From contig CANMIH010000001.1 of the NCBI GenBank assembly GCA_947497905.1, positions 620,001 to 684,000 on the forward strand: a stretch of DNA of 64,000 bases. The letters are read 5' to 3'. Under the pieces are notes generated by a model. The model was not told where the DNA came from. It searched no databases and saw nothing but the letters and a program-made list of their open reading frames with translations. Made by a program: the position numbers and the translations under genes. Shown piece after piece: positions 42,268 to 50,430 of this stretch. Each line of letters begins with the position of its first letter. The stretch's first letter is position 1. The DNA comes from an uncultured Pelagimonas sp. GTDB lineage: Bacteria > Pseudomonadota > Alphaproteobacteria > Rhodobacterales > Rhodobacteraceae.

Positions 42268-43389
42268 TCATGGGGCTTTGCCTTTAGCTGGGATGAAACT
42301 AGTGGTCCAAAAGGTTTGGGCCGTCTGGTCGATGTCAGGCAAACGCGCGGCTTCGAGGCGCCCCCCGCCTTTCCATCCCGTGCCAATGCCCAAGCAATGA
42401 TAGTAGTGTCGGCCCGGAAGTTCTTGTAATTTCTCGAGAATGTTGTGTTCCAGATTGTGGCATCGCCATTGAAACCGACCCAGTACGCCCTGCGGATTTA
42501 CGCACCAATTGTTCACGGCGAGATCGTGTTTGGTTGGGGTGTAGACGTGATCCGAGAACTCAAAAGGTCCTTCCTTGTCAGGAGGGGGAAGGCGATTGGA
42601 GCCGTAAAAGAACACGAACCCCAAACGCGCAGCCTGGGCTTCGTCGAATACGGTTTTTGCGCCCTTTGGCGTTGTCATGATTTCATCCGTGTCTATCCGC
42701 AACACACCACGTGCCTTCGACAAAAAGCGAAGCCGGGCCAGATTATAGGCAGCGGTCTGCAGGTAGAGTTCTCGATTGGGGGTGGTTTTATTCAACGCTC
42801 CCCACTTGAATGGCATCGAGATGAGAACGGCTTTCTTCAGATTGACCGAGGTCAGGACCTCTTCAAGTTCGTACAGGCTGTAGGCGGTTGATCCATTGTC
42901 GATGTAACAAACGGCTTCGACGCCACAGTTTTCGACATGGTGGGTCAATTGTTGGCGGATCCACTCAAGATTGTTGTCTTTTGAGATCGTCATCTGGCAG
43001 TTCAATCCCGCCAGAAAATCGGTTTCGTCCGGGGCGATCAGGGTTTCGCGGCGCGTGCCATCGGGAAACTCGACGCCGAGTGTTGTGCCGGGTGGAATGC
43101 GTTTGAACCGAATGATGGCATGCCGATAAAAGCTATGGACTTTTGGGCGGCCAAGCTGTTCCCCGTCGACGTCAAACCTTGCGGCTTTAAATAGTGCGCG
43201 AAAGTTCAGAAGTTTTGGCGCGATCAACACCAGCCCGTCCCCTGAACGCACGGCGTGATAGAAAAACGTATCAAAATCGTATCTGAGGTGGCTGGTCTCT
43301 GAGAGGCCAGACGGGGCAACGGCTCTATCCCGCCTTGTCCCCTCAGGAACTGTTACGCGCTCAATGTCGGCTCGAAGAAGTGCGGTCAT
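42268..43389 (-). CDS. glycosyltransferase-like protein (GT92/GT2-like)
   Basis: A 373-residue soluble protein. The central part resembles the GT92-like fold used for surface glycans: KDNNLEWIRQQLTHH (acceptor/nucleotide contact in this class), IDNGSTAYS, and a D-T-D-E segment near residue 235 (VLRIDTDEIM) that fits a metal-binding DxD. No membrane helix or signal is visible. It is a single gene between marC and a J-domain gene, not part of a polysaccharide cluster, so its acceptor is unknown. Confidence 0.68.
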   Translation of the reverse strand: MTALLRADIERVTVPEGTRRDRAVAPSGLSETSHLRYDFDTFFYHAVRSGDGLVLIAPKLLNFRALFKAARFDVDGEQLGRPKVHSFYRHAIIRFKRIPPGTTLGVEFPDGTRRETLIAPDETDFLAGLNCQMTISKDNNLEWIRQQLTHHVENCGVEAVCYIDNGSTAYSLYELEEVLTSVNLKKAVLISMPFKWGALNKTTPNRELYLQTAAYNLARLRFLSKARGVLRIDTDEIMTTPKGAKTVFDEAQAARLGFVFFYGSNRLPPPDKEGPFEFSDHVYTPTKHDLAVNNWCVNPQGVLGRFQWRCHNLEHNILEKLQELPGRHYYHCLGIGTGWKGGGRLEAARLPDIDQTAQTFWTTSFIPAKGKAP

Positions 43390-43525
43390 ATGCTCATCAA
43401 CCTGGAAATGTTCGACGTGGTTAGAGCTTATTCGGTGGCAATAATCCAGCGATCAGTTTGTGGCGAGCAAACGCGCTACTCAGGAGACGACCAGTGGGTT
43501 TAGTCAAACAGAGTGCGACGTTGAA

Positions 43526-44029
43526 TCAGGCCGCAAAAGACATATGCGGAGCGGTGACTGTGTCGAACGCCATCTGAGCTGAGGTAAACTCGCGCTTGGC
43601 GGTGTGCATCGCCTGAAGCTCAGCGGTGGAATAGATACGCTGCGGAGCAGGCTTTGCGGCTTTGCGTGCGGCCTTGGCCTGGGCCTGACGCTTGATCTCG
43701 GCCTGACGGTGCGCGTGGGCGCGTGCTTTGGCGGCCTGATGCGCGGCCTCGCGCTGGGCCCGTGCTTCGGCAGCGGCCTTTTCAGCCTGCGCCTTCTTCG
43801 CCGCGTGTGCGTCGAACGAGGTTAGGATAATCGGTTCGTGGTTGCGCAGCTTGTCATAGGCCGCATTCACAGCAACCAGACGATCGGTTGCGGCGTCACG
43901 GTCAGTCGGATTTCGGTCGGGATGATTGGCTTTGACCAGCGCTTTCCATGCTTTGCGGATCTCGGCCTTGGTCGCGGCCGGGGAAACTCCAAGAGTTTCG
44001 AACGGGGACTGACGTTTGATACCGGACAT
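43526..44029 (-). CDS. small J-domain (DnaJ-like) protein
   Basis: A 167-residue protein with an N-terminal J domain (about residues 8-62) carrying H-P-D at 36-38 (KANHPDRNPTD), which stimulates DnaK-type ATPases. The C-terminal half is an Ala/Lys/Gln/Arg-rich helix (many A-K-A-R-A-H-A-H-R-like repeats), likely a coiled coil, followed by a short tail. There is no zinc or glycine-rich region, so it is a type III co-chaperone. Its partner is not known. Confidence 0.88.
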   Translation of the reverse strand: MSGIKRQSPFETLGVSPAATKAEIRKAWKALVKANHPDRNPTDRDAATDRLVAVNAAYDKLRNHEPIILTSFDAHAAKKAQAEKAAAEARAQREAAHQAAKARAHAHRQAEIKRQAQAKAARKAAKPAPQRIYSTAELQAMHTAKREFTSAQMAFDTVTAPHMSFAA

Positions 44030-44426
44030 GGCGAAGCCTCTCTATTCGTCTCAGCGTCGCTCTGGCTGCCCCCGCGGCCTGTGGCGCTGTTGAATTAAGG
44101 CTTAAATGAGGCAGGCCCTGCCGCATAGTCTAAAAGTAAAGTAAAGGTTAACGCAAAAGCGCGTATTCTTCTAAAGACTTTAGGATCTTTGAAGGGTGGT
44201 GGACGTTGCGTTGTATTGTAAGTGTTTGAAAGGAAACGAAATCACCTTCTATCCTTTAGGTCATAACATTGACCTAAAGACGAGCGGTGTCGGCCAAAAA
44301 AGACGCGCAATCGCGTCAATTTAAATTGGGCTGAAATGTGGCGGGCTGCCTCAATTGGGGCAATTTTGGTCAGATTACACGCGTTTGACAGAGGTAAGAC
44401 AGCGCGTTTACGTGGGAATAAGGCAC
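44030..44426. other. gene-free leader region with repeated CTTTAG/CTAAAG motifs and a 10-bp inverted repeat
   Basis: About 400 AT-rich bases between the J-domain gene and the ABC-F terminator. It contains CTAAAG-A-CTTTAG at 44171-44183 and the perfect repeat CTTTAGGTCA-TAACAT-TGACCTAAAG at 44254-44279. No frame has start signals. It should hold the promoter of the J-domain gene; an unannotated small RNA is possible but I cannot show it. Confidence 0.5.
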
Positions 44427-44453
44427 AAAAAAGGCCGCCCTCACAGGACGGCC
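44427..44453 (-). terminator. terminator of the ABC-F gene
   Basis: On the minus strand an eight-base stem GGCCGTCC/GGGCGGCC (one G-T pair) with a TGTGA loop is followed by six T, 22 bases after the stop. Confidence 0.9.
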
Positions 44454-44475
44454 ACATTTCAGATTGGCAGAGAGA

Positions 44476-46332
44476 TCACCCGTTGGCGGCATCCAGCTTT
44501 TCAACGGCGGTTTCCCAAAGGGCTTCGGCGCGCGACAGGCCCTCTTCGATCTCAGCGAACTTGCGGTTCCAAACTTCGAGGTCGTTGCGCCGGCTCTCAT
44601 CGTAGAGATCGGGATCGGCCAGCTTCTCTTGCAGACGAGCTTTCATCTCTTCGAGCTTGGTGATGCGGTCTTCGCATGTGCGGACCTCGGTGCGCAGTGC
44701 GAGAATGTCATCCCGCGAGGCGCGCTTGGGTTTGGGCGCTGCTTTGGTGGCTTTGGCGGGTTTCTCGGGCTTGTCCTGTGTCAGCAGGAACTTGCGATAG
44801 GCGTCCAGATCATCGTCATAGGGTTTGACGGTGCCATCCCCAACCAGCCAGAGCCGGTCGGCCGCCATACCCAAGAGGTGCATATCGTGTGAGACTAGCA
44901 CCACAGCACCGGAGTAGGTGGTCAGCGCTTCGACCAAAGCCTCGCGGCTTTCGATATCGAGGTGGTTGGTCGGTTCGTCCAAAATCAACAGGTGCGGCGC
45001 ATCCAAGGTGGCAAGCAGCAGCGACAGACGGGCTTTTTGACCACCCGATAGGCGACCCACCTCTGTATCGGCCTGATCCGCACCGAGACCAAACCCGGCT
45101 AGCTGGGCCCGAAGTTTGGGGGGCAAGGTGTCGGGGCGTTCGCGCTGGAGGTGTTGAAGAGGTGTCTCGTCGAGATGCAGCTCATCCACCTGATGCTGAG
45201 CAAAATAGCCAATGCGCAGCTTTGATGACCGGTTCATAGACCCGGCTTGCAGCGGGAGACGGTCGGCAAGCAGCTTTGACAGGGTGGATTTGCCCTGACC
45301 GTTGCGGCCCAGAAGCGCGATCCGGTCGTCCTGATCAATCCGAAGATTGAGGCGCTTTAAGATCGTGGTGTCGCCATAGCCTGTTTCGCCGCCTTCAATG
45401 TTGATGATCGGCGGGGACAGCTGATCGGGTTGAGGAAAGGTGAACACTCGTTTCGCCACATCTTCGGGCGCGGTGATCATATCCATCTTTTCGATCATTT
45501 TCAGGCGGGACTGGGCCTGTTTGGCTTTGGTGGCCTTGGCGCGAAAGCGATCCACAAAGCTTTGCAGATGCGCGCGGCGGTCTTCTTGTTTTTTCGCCAT
45601 GGCGCTGGCCTGCGCACGCTTTTCCGCGCGGAGCTTGGTGAACCCATCATAGGGGGTGCCATAATACGTAAGCTGGCGGTCTTCGAGGTGCAGGATGCTG
45701 CCCACGGCGCGGTTCAACAGGCCACGGTCGTGGCTGATGACGATCACAGTGTGAGGATATTTCGCCAGATAGCTTTCGAGCCAGAGCGCGCCTTCGAGGT
45801 CGAGATAGTTGGTCGGTTCGTCGAGCAGCAGCAGATCGGGCTGTGCAAACAGAACCCCGGCGAGCGCCACACGCATGCGCCAGCCGCCAGAAAAGTCTGA
45901 ACAGGGGCGCTTTTGCGCTTCATCGTCAAATCCAAGGCCTTTGAGAATGGACGATGCCCGGCCTTCTGCGCTCCAGGCATCGATATCGGCCAGTCGCGTG
46001 TGTACCTCGGCGATGCGGTTGTTGTCGGTGGTGGTTTCCGCTTCGCGCAACAGAGCTGCGCGTTCCGTATCGGCCTCAAGAACCGTGTCGATCAAAGACG
46101 TGTCTGATGAGGGCACTTCCTGACTGACGCCGCCAATCTTGGCGCGGGGCGGCAGGCTGATGTTGCCGTTGTCCAGCGTCAACTCGCCCCGGATCAGGCG
46201 AAACAAGGTGGTCTTGCCCGCACCATTGGGGCCCACAAGACCCACCTTATGCCCTTCGGGAATGGTGGCAGTGGCCCCTTCAAACAGTGGACGACCTTCG
46301 ACGGAATAAGCGATATCTTGGATGCGTAACAT
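44476..46332 (-). CDS. ABC-F family ATPase (translation factor type, Uup/YheS-like)
   Basis: A 618-residue soluble protein with two ABC domains and no membrane helices. First Walker A GPNGAGKT at 34-41 with signature FSGGWRMR and LLLDEPTNYLD; the charged linker (about 240-320) is the P-site tRNA-interaction motif; the second domain has GRNGQGKS near 344, L-S-G-G-Q-K and L-I-L-D-E-P-T-N-H-L-D. A C-terminal coiled coil after about 530 (RASRDDILALRTEVRTCED) fits Uup/YheS-type members. ABC-F proteins act on ribosomes; the exact subfamily is uncertain. Confidence 0.92.
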   Translation of the reverse strand: MLRIQDIAYSVEGRPLFEGATATIPEGHKVGLVGPNGAGKTTLFRLIRGELTLDNGNISLPPRAKIGGVSQEVPSSDTSLIDTVLEADTERAALLREAETTTDNNRIAEVHTRLADIDAWSAEGRASSILKGLGFDDEAQKRPCSDFSGGWRMRVALAGVLFAQPDLLLLDEPTNYLDLEGALWLESYLAKYPHTVIVISHDRGLLNRAVGSILHLEDRQLTYYGTPYDGFTKLRAEKRAQASAMAKKQEDRRAHLQSFVDRFRAKATKAKQAQSRLKMIEKMDMITAPEDVAKRVFTFPQPDQLSPPIINIEGGETGYGDTTILKRLNLRIDQDDRIALLGRNGQGKSTLSKLLADRLPLQAGSMNRSSKLRIGYFAQHQVDELHLDETPLQHLQRERPDTLPPKLRAQLAGFGLGADQADTEVGRLSGGQKARLSLLLATLDAPHLLILDEPTNHLDIESREALVEALTTYSGAVVLVSHDMHLLGMAADRLWLVGDGTVKPYDDDLDAYRKFLLTQDKPEKPAKATKAAPKPKRASRDDILALRTEVRTCEDRITKLEEMKARLQEKLADPDLYDESRRNDLEVWNRKFAEIEEGLSRAEALWETAVEKLDAANG

Positions 46333-46519
46333 GGGCGCTGGGTGCCAGTTGGACGACGAGGTGTCAATCTCTGGCGTGTGCCTGATTGGGGTCGAATGGC
46401 AAGAGTTTGGCTTTGGAGGGGCTTAGGGGCTTTTCAAAATTTTCGACCCATGTTAACGCCCGGCGCAATGGATATCGTCGGGCGTGGTGCCCGGCCTTTA
46501 ACTTAGATGGAGCTATCCC

Positions 46520-46942
46520 ATGGCCCTTGAGCGCACTTTCTCGATCATCAAGCCCGACGCCACCCGCCGCAACCTGACCGGCGCAATCAACGCCAAGTTC
46601 GAAGAAGCTGGCCTGCGCGTTGTTGCTCAGAAGCGTATCCACCTGACCAAAGCACAGGCTGGTGAGTTCTACAAAGTACACGCAGAGCGTCCCTTCTACG
46701 ACGAACTGTGCGAATTCATGGCGTCGGCTCCGATCGTTGCTCAGGTTCTGGAAGGTGAAGGCGCCATTGCAAAGAACCGCGAAGTTATGGGCGCAACCAA
46801 CCCAGCAGACGCAGCAGCCGGCACCATCCGCGCTGAGTTCGCTGAATCGGTAGGCGAAAACTCGGTACACGGTTCGGACGCTCCCGAAACCGCAGCCGTA
46901 GAAATCGCGTATTTCTTCTCGGGTCTTGAGCTGGTTGGCTAA
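46520..46942 (+). CDS. ndk: nucleoside diphosphate kinase
   Basis: A 140-residue enzyme that transfers the gamma phosphate between nucleoside di- and triphosphates through a phosphohistidine. The active site NSVHGSD holds H117; the N-terminal [13 protein letters not shown] and G-A-T-N-P segments are conserved. A GGAG box precedes the ATG and a terminator follows, so it is monocistronic. Confidence 0.98.
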   Translation: MALERTFSIIKPDATRRNLTGAINAKFEEAGLRVVAQKRIHLTKAQAGEFYKVHAERPFYDELCEFMASAPIVAQVLEGEGAIAKNREVMGATNPADAAAGTIRAEFAESVGENSVHGSDAPETAAVEIAYFFSGLELVG

Positions 46943-46974
46943 GCCCACCGGTCACATGTGACCTTAGAGATTTG

Positions 46975-47005
46975 GGACCGCTCTTTGATGGGGCGGTCCT
47001 TTTTT
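46975..47005 (+). terminator. terminator of ndk
   Basis: A seven-base stem GGACCGC/GCGGTCC with an 11-base loop and a run of six T, 32 bases after the ndk stop. Confidence 0.85.
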
Positions 47006-47015
47006 GTGGGTATGT

Positions 47016-47489
47016 TCAGGCTGATCGTTTCATGTCCACCTGAGGTGAGGTCGCCCGGTCTGCTAGACCGCGCAGATTGGCATCGAGCACTTTGCGCATC
47101 ATCAGTTTCATCATGGTCTGGCCCAGAACCCAGCCAAGCGGGCCAAATTTAACCTGATATTCCATGCTCCAGACAACGCGGGTTTTGCCGGGCTCAGCCG
47201 GGGTTATCCGGATTTCGGCGGCAGCCTGGCGCAGCGGCATCGGCGCAAAATCAGACAGTTGAACACGGTAACTTTGACCAGCGCGCCAGTCGGTCACTTC
47301 TTCGACCAGAGAATTGCCATCTTCGAAATGACAGCGACGTTGAGAGCCGACACCGATGTCGCCTGAGGTCAGCGCATCAACTGAGGCAATGAGCGGCGCA
47401 AACTCGTCGATCTGCATAAAACGCTCAAGGACGTTCCACACGGAGGTGGGACTGGCGGAAATTGTGAGGCTGCGGGAAAAGCGGATCAT
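47016..47489 (-). CDS. SRPBCC-superfamily (polyketide cyclase-like) protein
   Basis: A roughly 157-residue START-like protein with a hydrophobic ligand cavity fold: I-R-F-S-R-S-L-T-I-S-A-S-P at the start, V-W-N-V-L, the central E-D-G-N-S-L-V-E-E-V and the last long helix (about 120-145). An alternative ATG at 47501 would add four residues; neither has a clear ribosome binding site. It is divergent from a WYL-domain regulator 94 bases away, which probably controls it. Ligand unknown. Confidence 0.78.
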   Translation of the reverse strand: MIRFSRSLTISASPTSVWNVLERFMQIDEFAPLIASVDALTSGDIGVGSQRRCHFEDGNSLVEEVTDWRAGQSYRVQLSDFAPMPLRQAAAEIRITPAEPGKTRVVWSMEYQVKFGPLGWVLGQTMMKLMMRKVLDANLRGLADRATSPQVDMKRSA

Positions 47490-47583
47490 GGGATGTCTCA
47501 TCTGTTCAAGTTGCGTTGAAACAGGTGATACCGTTGCCCTGCTGACAGCGTTATGGCAGTAGTGTGGCGGCAGGGGTCAAAAA

Positions 47584-48300
47584 ATGCGCCGCACAGAACG
47601 TCTTTTTCAAATTATTCAGATCCTTCGCGCCCATCGTGGGGCGGTGACTGGGAAAGATCTGGCGGAGGAGCTCGAGATTTCCCTGCGCACTCTGTATCGC
47701 GATATGGCGGAATTGATGGCGCAGAGGGTGCCGATCACCGGAGAGGCGGGCACGGGCTATATGCTGGAAGACGGCTATCACATGCCGCCTTTGATGCTGA
47801 CACCGGATGAATTGGAGGCGGCGGCGCTTGGGGCAACTTTGGTTGCAGCGCAGTCTGATCCGTCTCTGGCGCGCGCGGCGCGCGATCTGGTGACCAAATT
47901 GTCTGCCTCGATCCCGGAAGAGCTTCGACCGATTGTTTTAGATGCTGGGGTGCGGTCGGTGGCACCTGCGGCGCAAAACTCCGAGGCGTTTGATGGCGCT
48001 GAGCTGCGGCAGGCCATTCGCACGCGGTCAAAGCTTGCTCTTCGCTATGTGGATCAAAAAGAGGAGGTGACAGACCGGGTGATCTGGCCTCTGCTGATCG
48101 CTTATCTGGGGCGGGTCAGATACATTGTGGGATGGTGTGAAACCCGGCAGGGTCTTCGGAATTTCAGAACCGATCGCGTTCGGGCGCTGACGGCGCTGGC
48201 CGACCGGTATCCGGCGCGCCGCAAACAGCTGCTAGATGAATGGGACCGTCAGATAGCCGCGCGGTATCGCGCGCGCTCAGATGGTTCGGACACGTCCTAG
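47584..48300 (+). CDS. YafY-type HTH/WYL-domain transcriptional regulator
   Basis: A 238-residue regulator with an N-terminal helix-turn-helix (about residues 1-60, VTGKDLAEELEISLRTLYRDM) and a C-terminal WYL domain (about 140-205, W-P-L-L-I-A-Y-L-G-R-V-R-Y-I-V-G-W-C-E). WYL domains sense ligands such as nucleotides or nucleic acid, often in stress or defence. It is divergent from the SRPBCC gene, the likely target. Its stop overlaps the convergent TfoX-like gene by four bases. Confidence 0.9.
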   Translation: MRRTERLFQIIQILRAHRGAVTGKDLAEELEISLRTLYRDMAELMAQRVPITGEAGTGYMLEDGYHMPPLMLTPDELEAAALGATLVAAQSDPSLARAARDLVTKLSASIPEELRPIVLDAGVRSVAPAAQNSEAFDGAELRQAIRTRSKLALRYVDQKEEVTDRVIWPLLIAYLGRVRYIVGWCETRQGLRNFRTDRVRALTALADRYPARRKQLLDEWDRQIAARYRARSDGSDTS

Positions 48301-48644
48301 AGCGGTTTGAGATCATCCGGGCGGACGCGGACCCCTATGGCATCGAGATCCGCAACAATGCCCGTCAGGGGCGACGCCTTGTTTTCACGTTTCAGAGCGT
48401 CGAACTGAACACGCAGAGCGTCTTTTTCTTTGCCTTTACAATCGTTCCAGGGGCGGCCTTGAAGCGACATATGCAGGACGTAGTACCAGATGAAATGCGG
48501 TTTCATCCCATTCATCAGCAGCTTGCGATAGCTCTCATGGGCCCCTAATTCGCGCAGCGTTTCAGCATCCATGATGCCCGCCTTTGTGCATTCTTCTTCA
48601 AAGGCGGGGCCAAGGCTTCTGAGGGATGAAACCGGGGTGCTCAT
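48297..48644 (-). CDS. TfoX C-terminal-domain protein
   Basis: A 115-residue protein whose first 85 or so residues match the TfoX/Sxy C-terminal domain: SSLRSLGPAFEEECTKAGI, L-R-E-L-G-A-H-E-S-Y-R-K-L. It lacks the TfoX N-terminal domain, so the full competence-regulator activity cannot be assumed. A tail of about 30 residues follows. The start overlaps the upstream aminotransferase stop as ATGA, so both are one unit. Its location about 1.4 kb from the GTA cluster is noteworthy but may be chance. Confidence 0.8.
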   Translation of the reverse strand: MSTPVSSLRSLGPAFEEECTKAGIMDAETLRELGAHESYRKLLMNGMKPHFIWYYVLHMSLQGRPWNDCKGKEKDALRVQFDALKRENKASPLTGIVADLDAIGVRVRPDDLKPL

Positions 48645-49831
48645 GCGTCAGCTTTGGTAAGTGATTGTGCGAAGTCACACAGCGTTTGCACCGCCGAGAC
48701 AAGTTTGCTGTCTTCGATGGTGAGGGCCAGGCGGATGTGGCCGGCCGCCGAGGTGCCAAAGCTTTCACCTGGCATCACCGCGATGTGGTGCGCGTCGAGC
48801 AGGGCATTGGCAAATTCTTCGCCAGACATGCCGGTCTTGCGGATATCAAGCATAAGATACATCGCGCCTTTGGCGGGAATGGCGGAGATGAAATCCTGTT
48901 TTGCCAGCACATCCAGCAAAAGATCACGCCGCCTGCGGAAGGGCTCGGCCACCTTGCTTTCCAATGCCTCGCCCTGTTGCAGAGCGAAAAGTGCTGCATC
49001 CTGAATATACCCGGGCACGCCATAGGTGGTGTTGGTGGCCAGATCAATCAGGCTGTTGATCACGGGGGCAGGGGCAACCACCCACCCCATGCGCGAGCCT
49101 GTCATGGCGTGACTTTTGGACATCGACCCAATGAGCAGGGTCCGCTCGGCCAGACCCGGAAGCGCGCGGGGGCTGATATGATCGCCATCCCAGACCTGGG
49201 TGTCATAGACCTCGTCCGAGATGATCCACATGTCATTTTCTTCGCAGACCTTGCCAATCTCAATCAGGTGCTCACGTGGGTAGACCATGCCGGTGGGATT
49301 GTTTGGCGAATTCAGCAAAAGGCTTTTGGCGCCGGTTTCTTTGGCGAGGCGATCAATCACCTCGGGCTGGGGCAAAAAGGCGTCGCGAGAGCGCGTAGGT
49401 ACAGGAACCGCATTCAATGAGGTTGACCGTAACGTGCCGGGATAGGTGACATAGCAGGGATCGACGTAAAGGGCGGTGTCACCGGGCGAGCCGATCGCGA
49501 TGTGGCAGGCAAAGAGACCGGACTGACCTCCAGGAGTGATGATCACGTTTTCCATCTCGGTCGGAACACCTGTCGAGGTCGCCAGACGTTTGGCAATTTC
49601 GCGGCGCAGCGCGTGAATGCCCGGCACTTCGGGATACCCGGTGTGGCCGCCGCTGGCGGCTTTGTGCATGGCGTCGAGAATGGATTGATCGGTACCAATG
49701 TCATGTTCACCGATGGTCAGTTCGGTGACATCCACACCAGCATCGATCATCCGACGCGAGCGATAGAAGACCTCCCAGCCATCTGACCCGCCGGTGTTGA
49801 TGGATGTGATGCGTGAAGACAGTGTGGGCAT
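48641..49831 (-). CDS. PLP-dependent aminotransferase, class I/II
   Basis: A 396-residue fold-type I aminotransferase. The pyridoxal lysine lies in S-M-S-K-S-H-A-M-T-G-S-R-M-G-W; N-S-P-N-N-P-T-G-M-V-Y and Y-V-D-P-C-Y are the cofactor/substrate loops, and the C-terminal arginine region H-I-R-L-A-L is present. The ATG at 49831 follows AAGGAT; the frame opens further upstream without signals. The donor amino acid cannot be read. It is co-transcribed with the TfoX-like gene and divergent from the GTA cluster, with 236 bases between the two starts. Confidence 0.92.
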   Translation of the reverse strand: MPTLSSRITSINTGGSDGWEVFYRSRRMIDAGVDVTELTIGEHDIGTDQSILDAMHKAASGGHTGYPEVPGIHALRREIAKRLATSTGVPTEMENVIITPGGQSGLFACHIAIGSPGDTALYVDPCYVTYPGTLRSTSLNAVPVPTRSRDAFLPQPEVIDRLAKETGAKSLLLNSPNNPTGMVYPREHLIEIGKVCEENDMWIISDEVYDTQVWDGDHISPRALPGLAERTLLIGSMSKSHAMTGSRMGWVVAPAPVINSLIDLATNTTYGVPGYIQDAALFALQQGEALESKVAEPFRRRRDLLLDVLAKQDFISAIPAKGAMYLMLDIRKTGMSGEEFANALLDAHHIAVMPGESFGTSAAGHIRLALTIEDSKLVSAVQTLCDFAQSLTKADA

Positions 49832-50067
49832 TGGCGTATCCTTGTTCCTTGCGGAATTGATGCCAGAGCGGCGAAGGCGGGGCAAGTGCGAGACCTATTT
49901 GAAATGATTAACGGTTTCAGCTCTCTGCGCACGTCGCCTGAAAACCTCCGTAACAGATCCGGGCTTAGTGTCTGAACTTGCTGGACATGGATGGCGCACG
50001 GCGCGGCATGCGTCGTGTGTTCGTCCGCCTGCGGAGGGGGCTCCTACAGGCAAGAAAGGTGTCGAGC

Positions 50068-50430
50068 ATGGCCGACAAAGATGACGACCCGGTTTTGATC
50101 CGGGCTCAGGCGGAAACGGACTGGTTGGAACAACAACGCGAGGAAATCGCGGAAACTCTGACCGAATTGGTGAAGGAACTGCGCGATCTGCGGCGGCGGG
50201 TGAGCCAAGGGAACGCGGAGAGAAAGAGCGACTCTGGCAAACTGCTGGGGGATCTCAGGTTTTGGCTGCGAGCGGCCAGAGATACGGAGGCTGAACTCGA
50301 TGCAATTCGACGCGCAAACTGTGGCATCACCGGAGAATATGGACTTGACCTTGAACAGGCCCGATCTGAGATCGGGTGCCGCCTGGCTCGCCTCCGTACC
50401 TGCTGTCACGCGGACGGAGTTTCTGAATAA
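50068..50430 (+). CDS. GTA protein g1, small terminase subunit
   Basis: A 120-residue acidic/basic helical protein, first gene of the GTA cluster. The ATG at 50068 is set by AAGAAAGG; the frame extends to 49978 without support. The N-terminal half is a predicted coiled coil (EQQREEIAETLTELVKELRD), as expected of the RcGTA gp1 small terminase that recruits DNA to the motor. It lacks an obvious specific DNA-binding motif, consistent with the near-random packaging of GTAs. The large-terminase gene overlaps it by 131 bases. Confidence 0.8.
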   Translation: MADKDDDPVLIRAQAETDWLEQQREEIAETLTELVKELRDLRRRVSQGNAERKSDSGKLLGDLRFWLRAARDTEAELDAIRRANCGITGEYGLDLEQARSEIGCRLARLRTCCHADGVSE

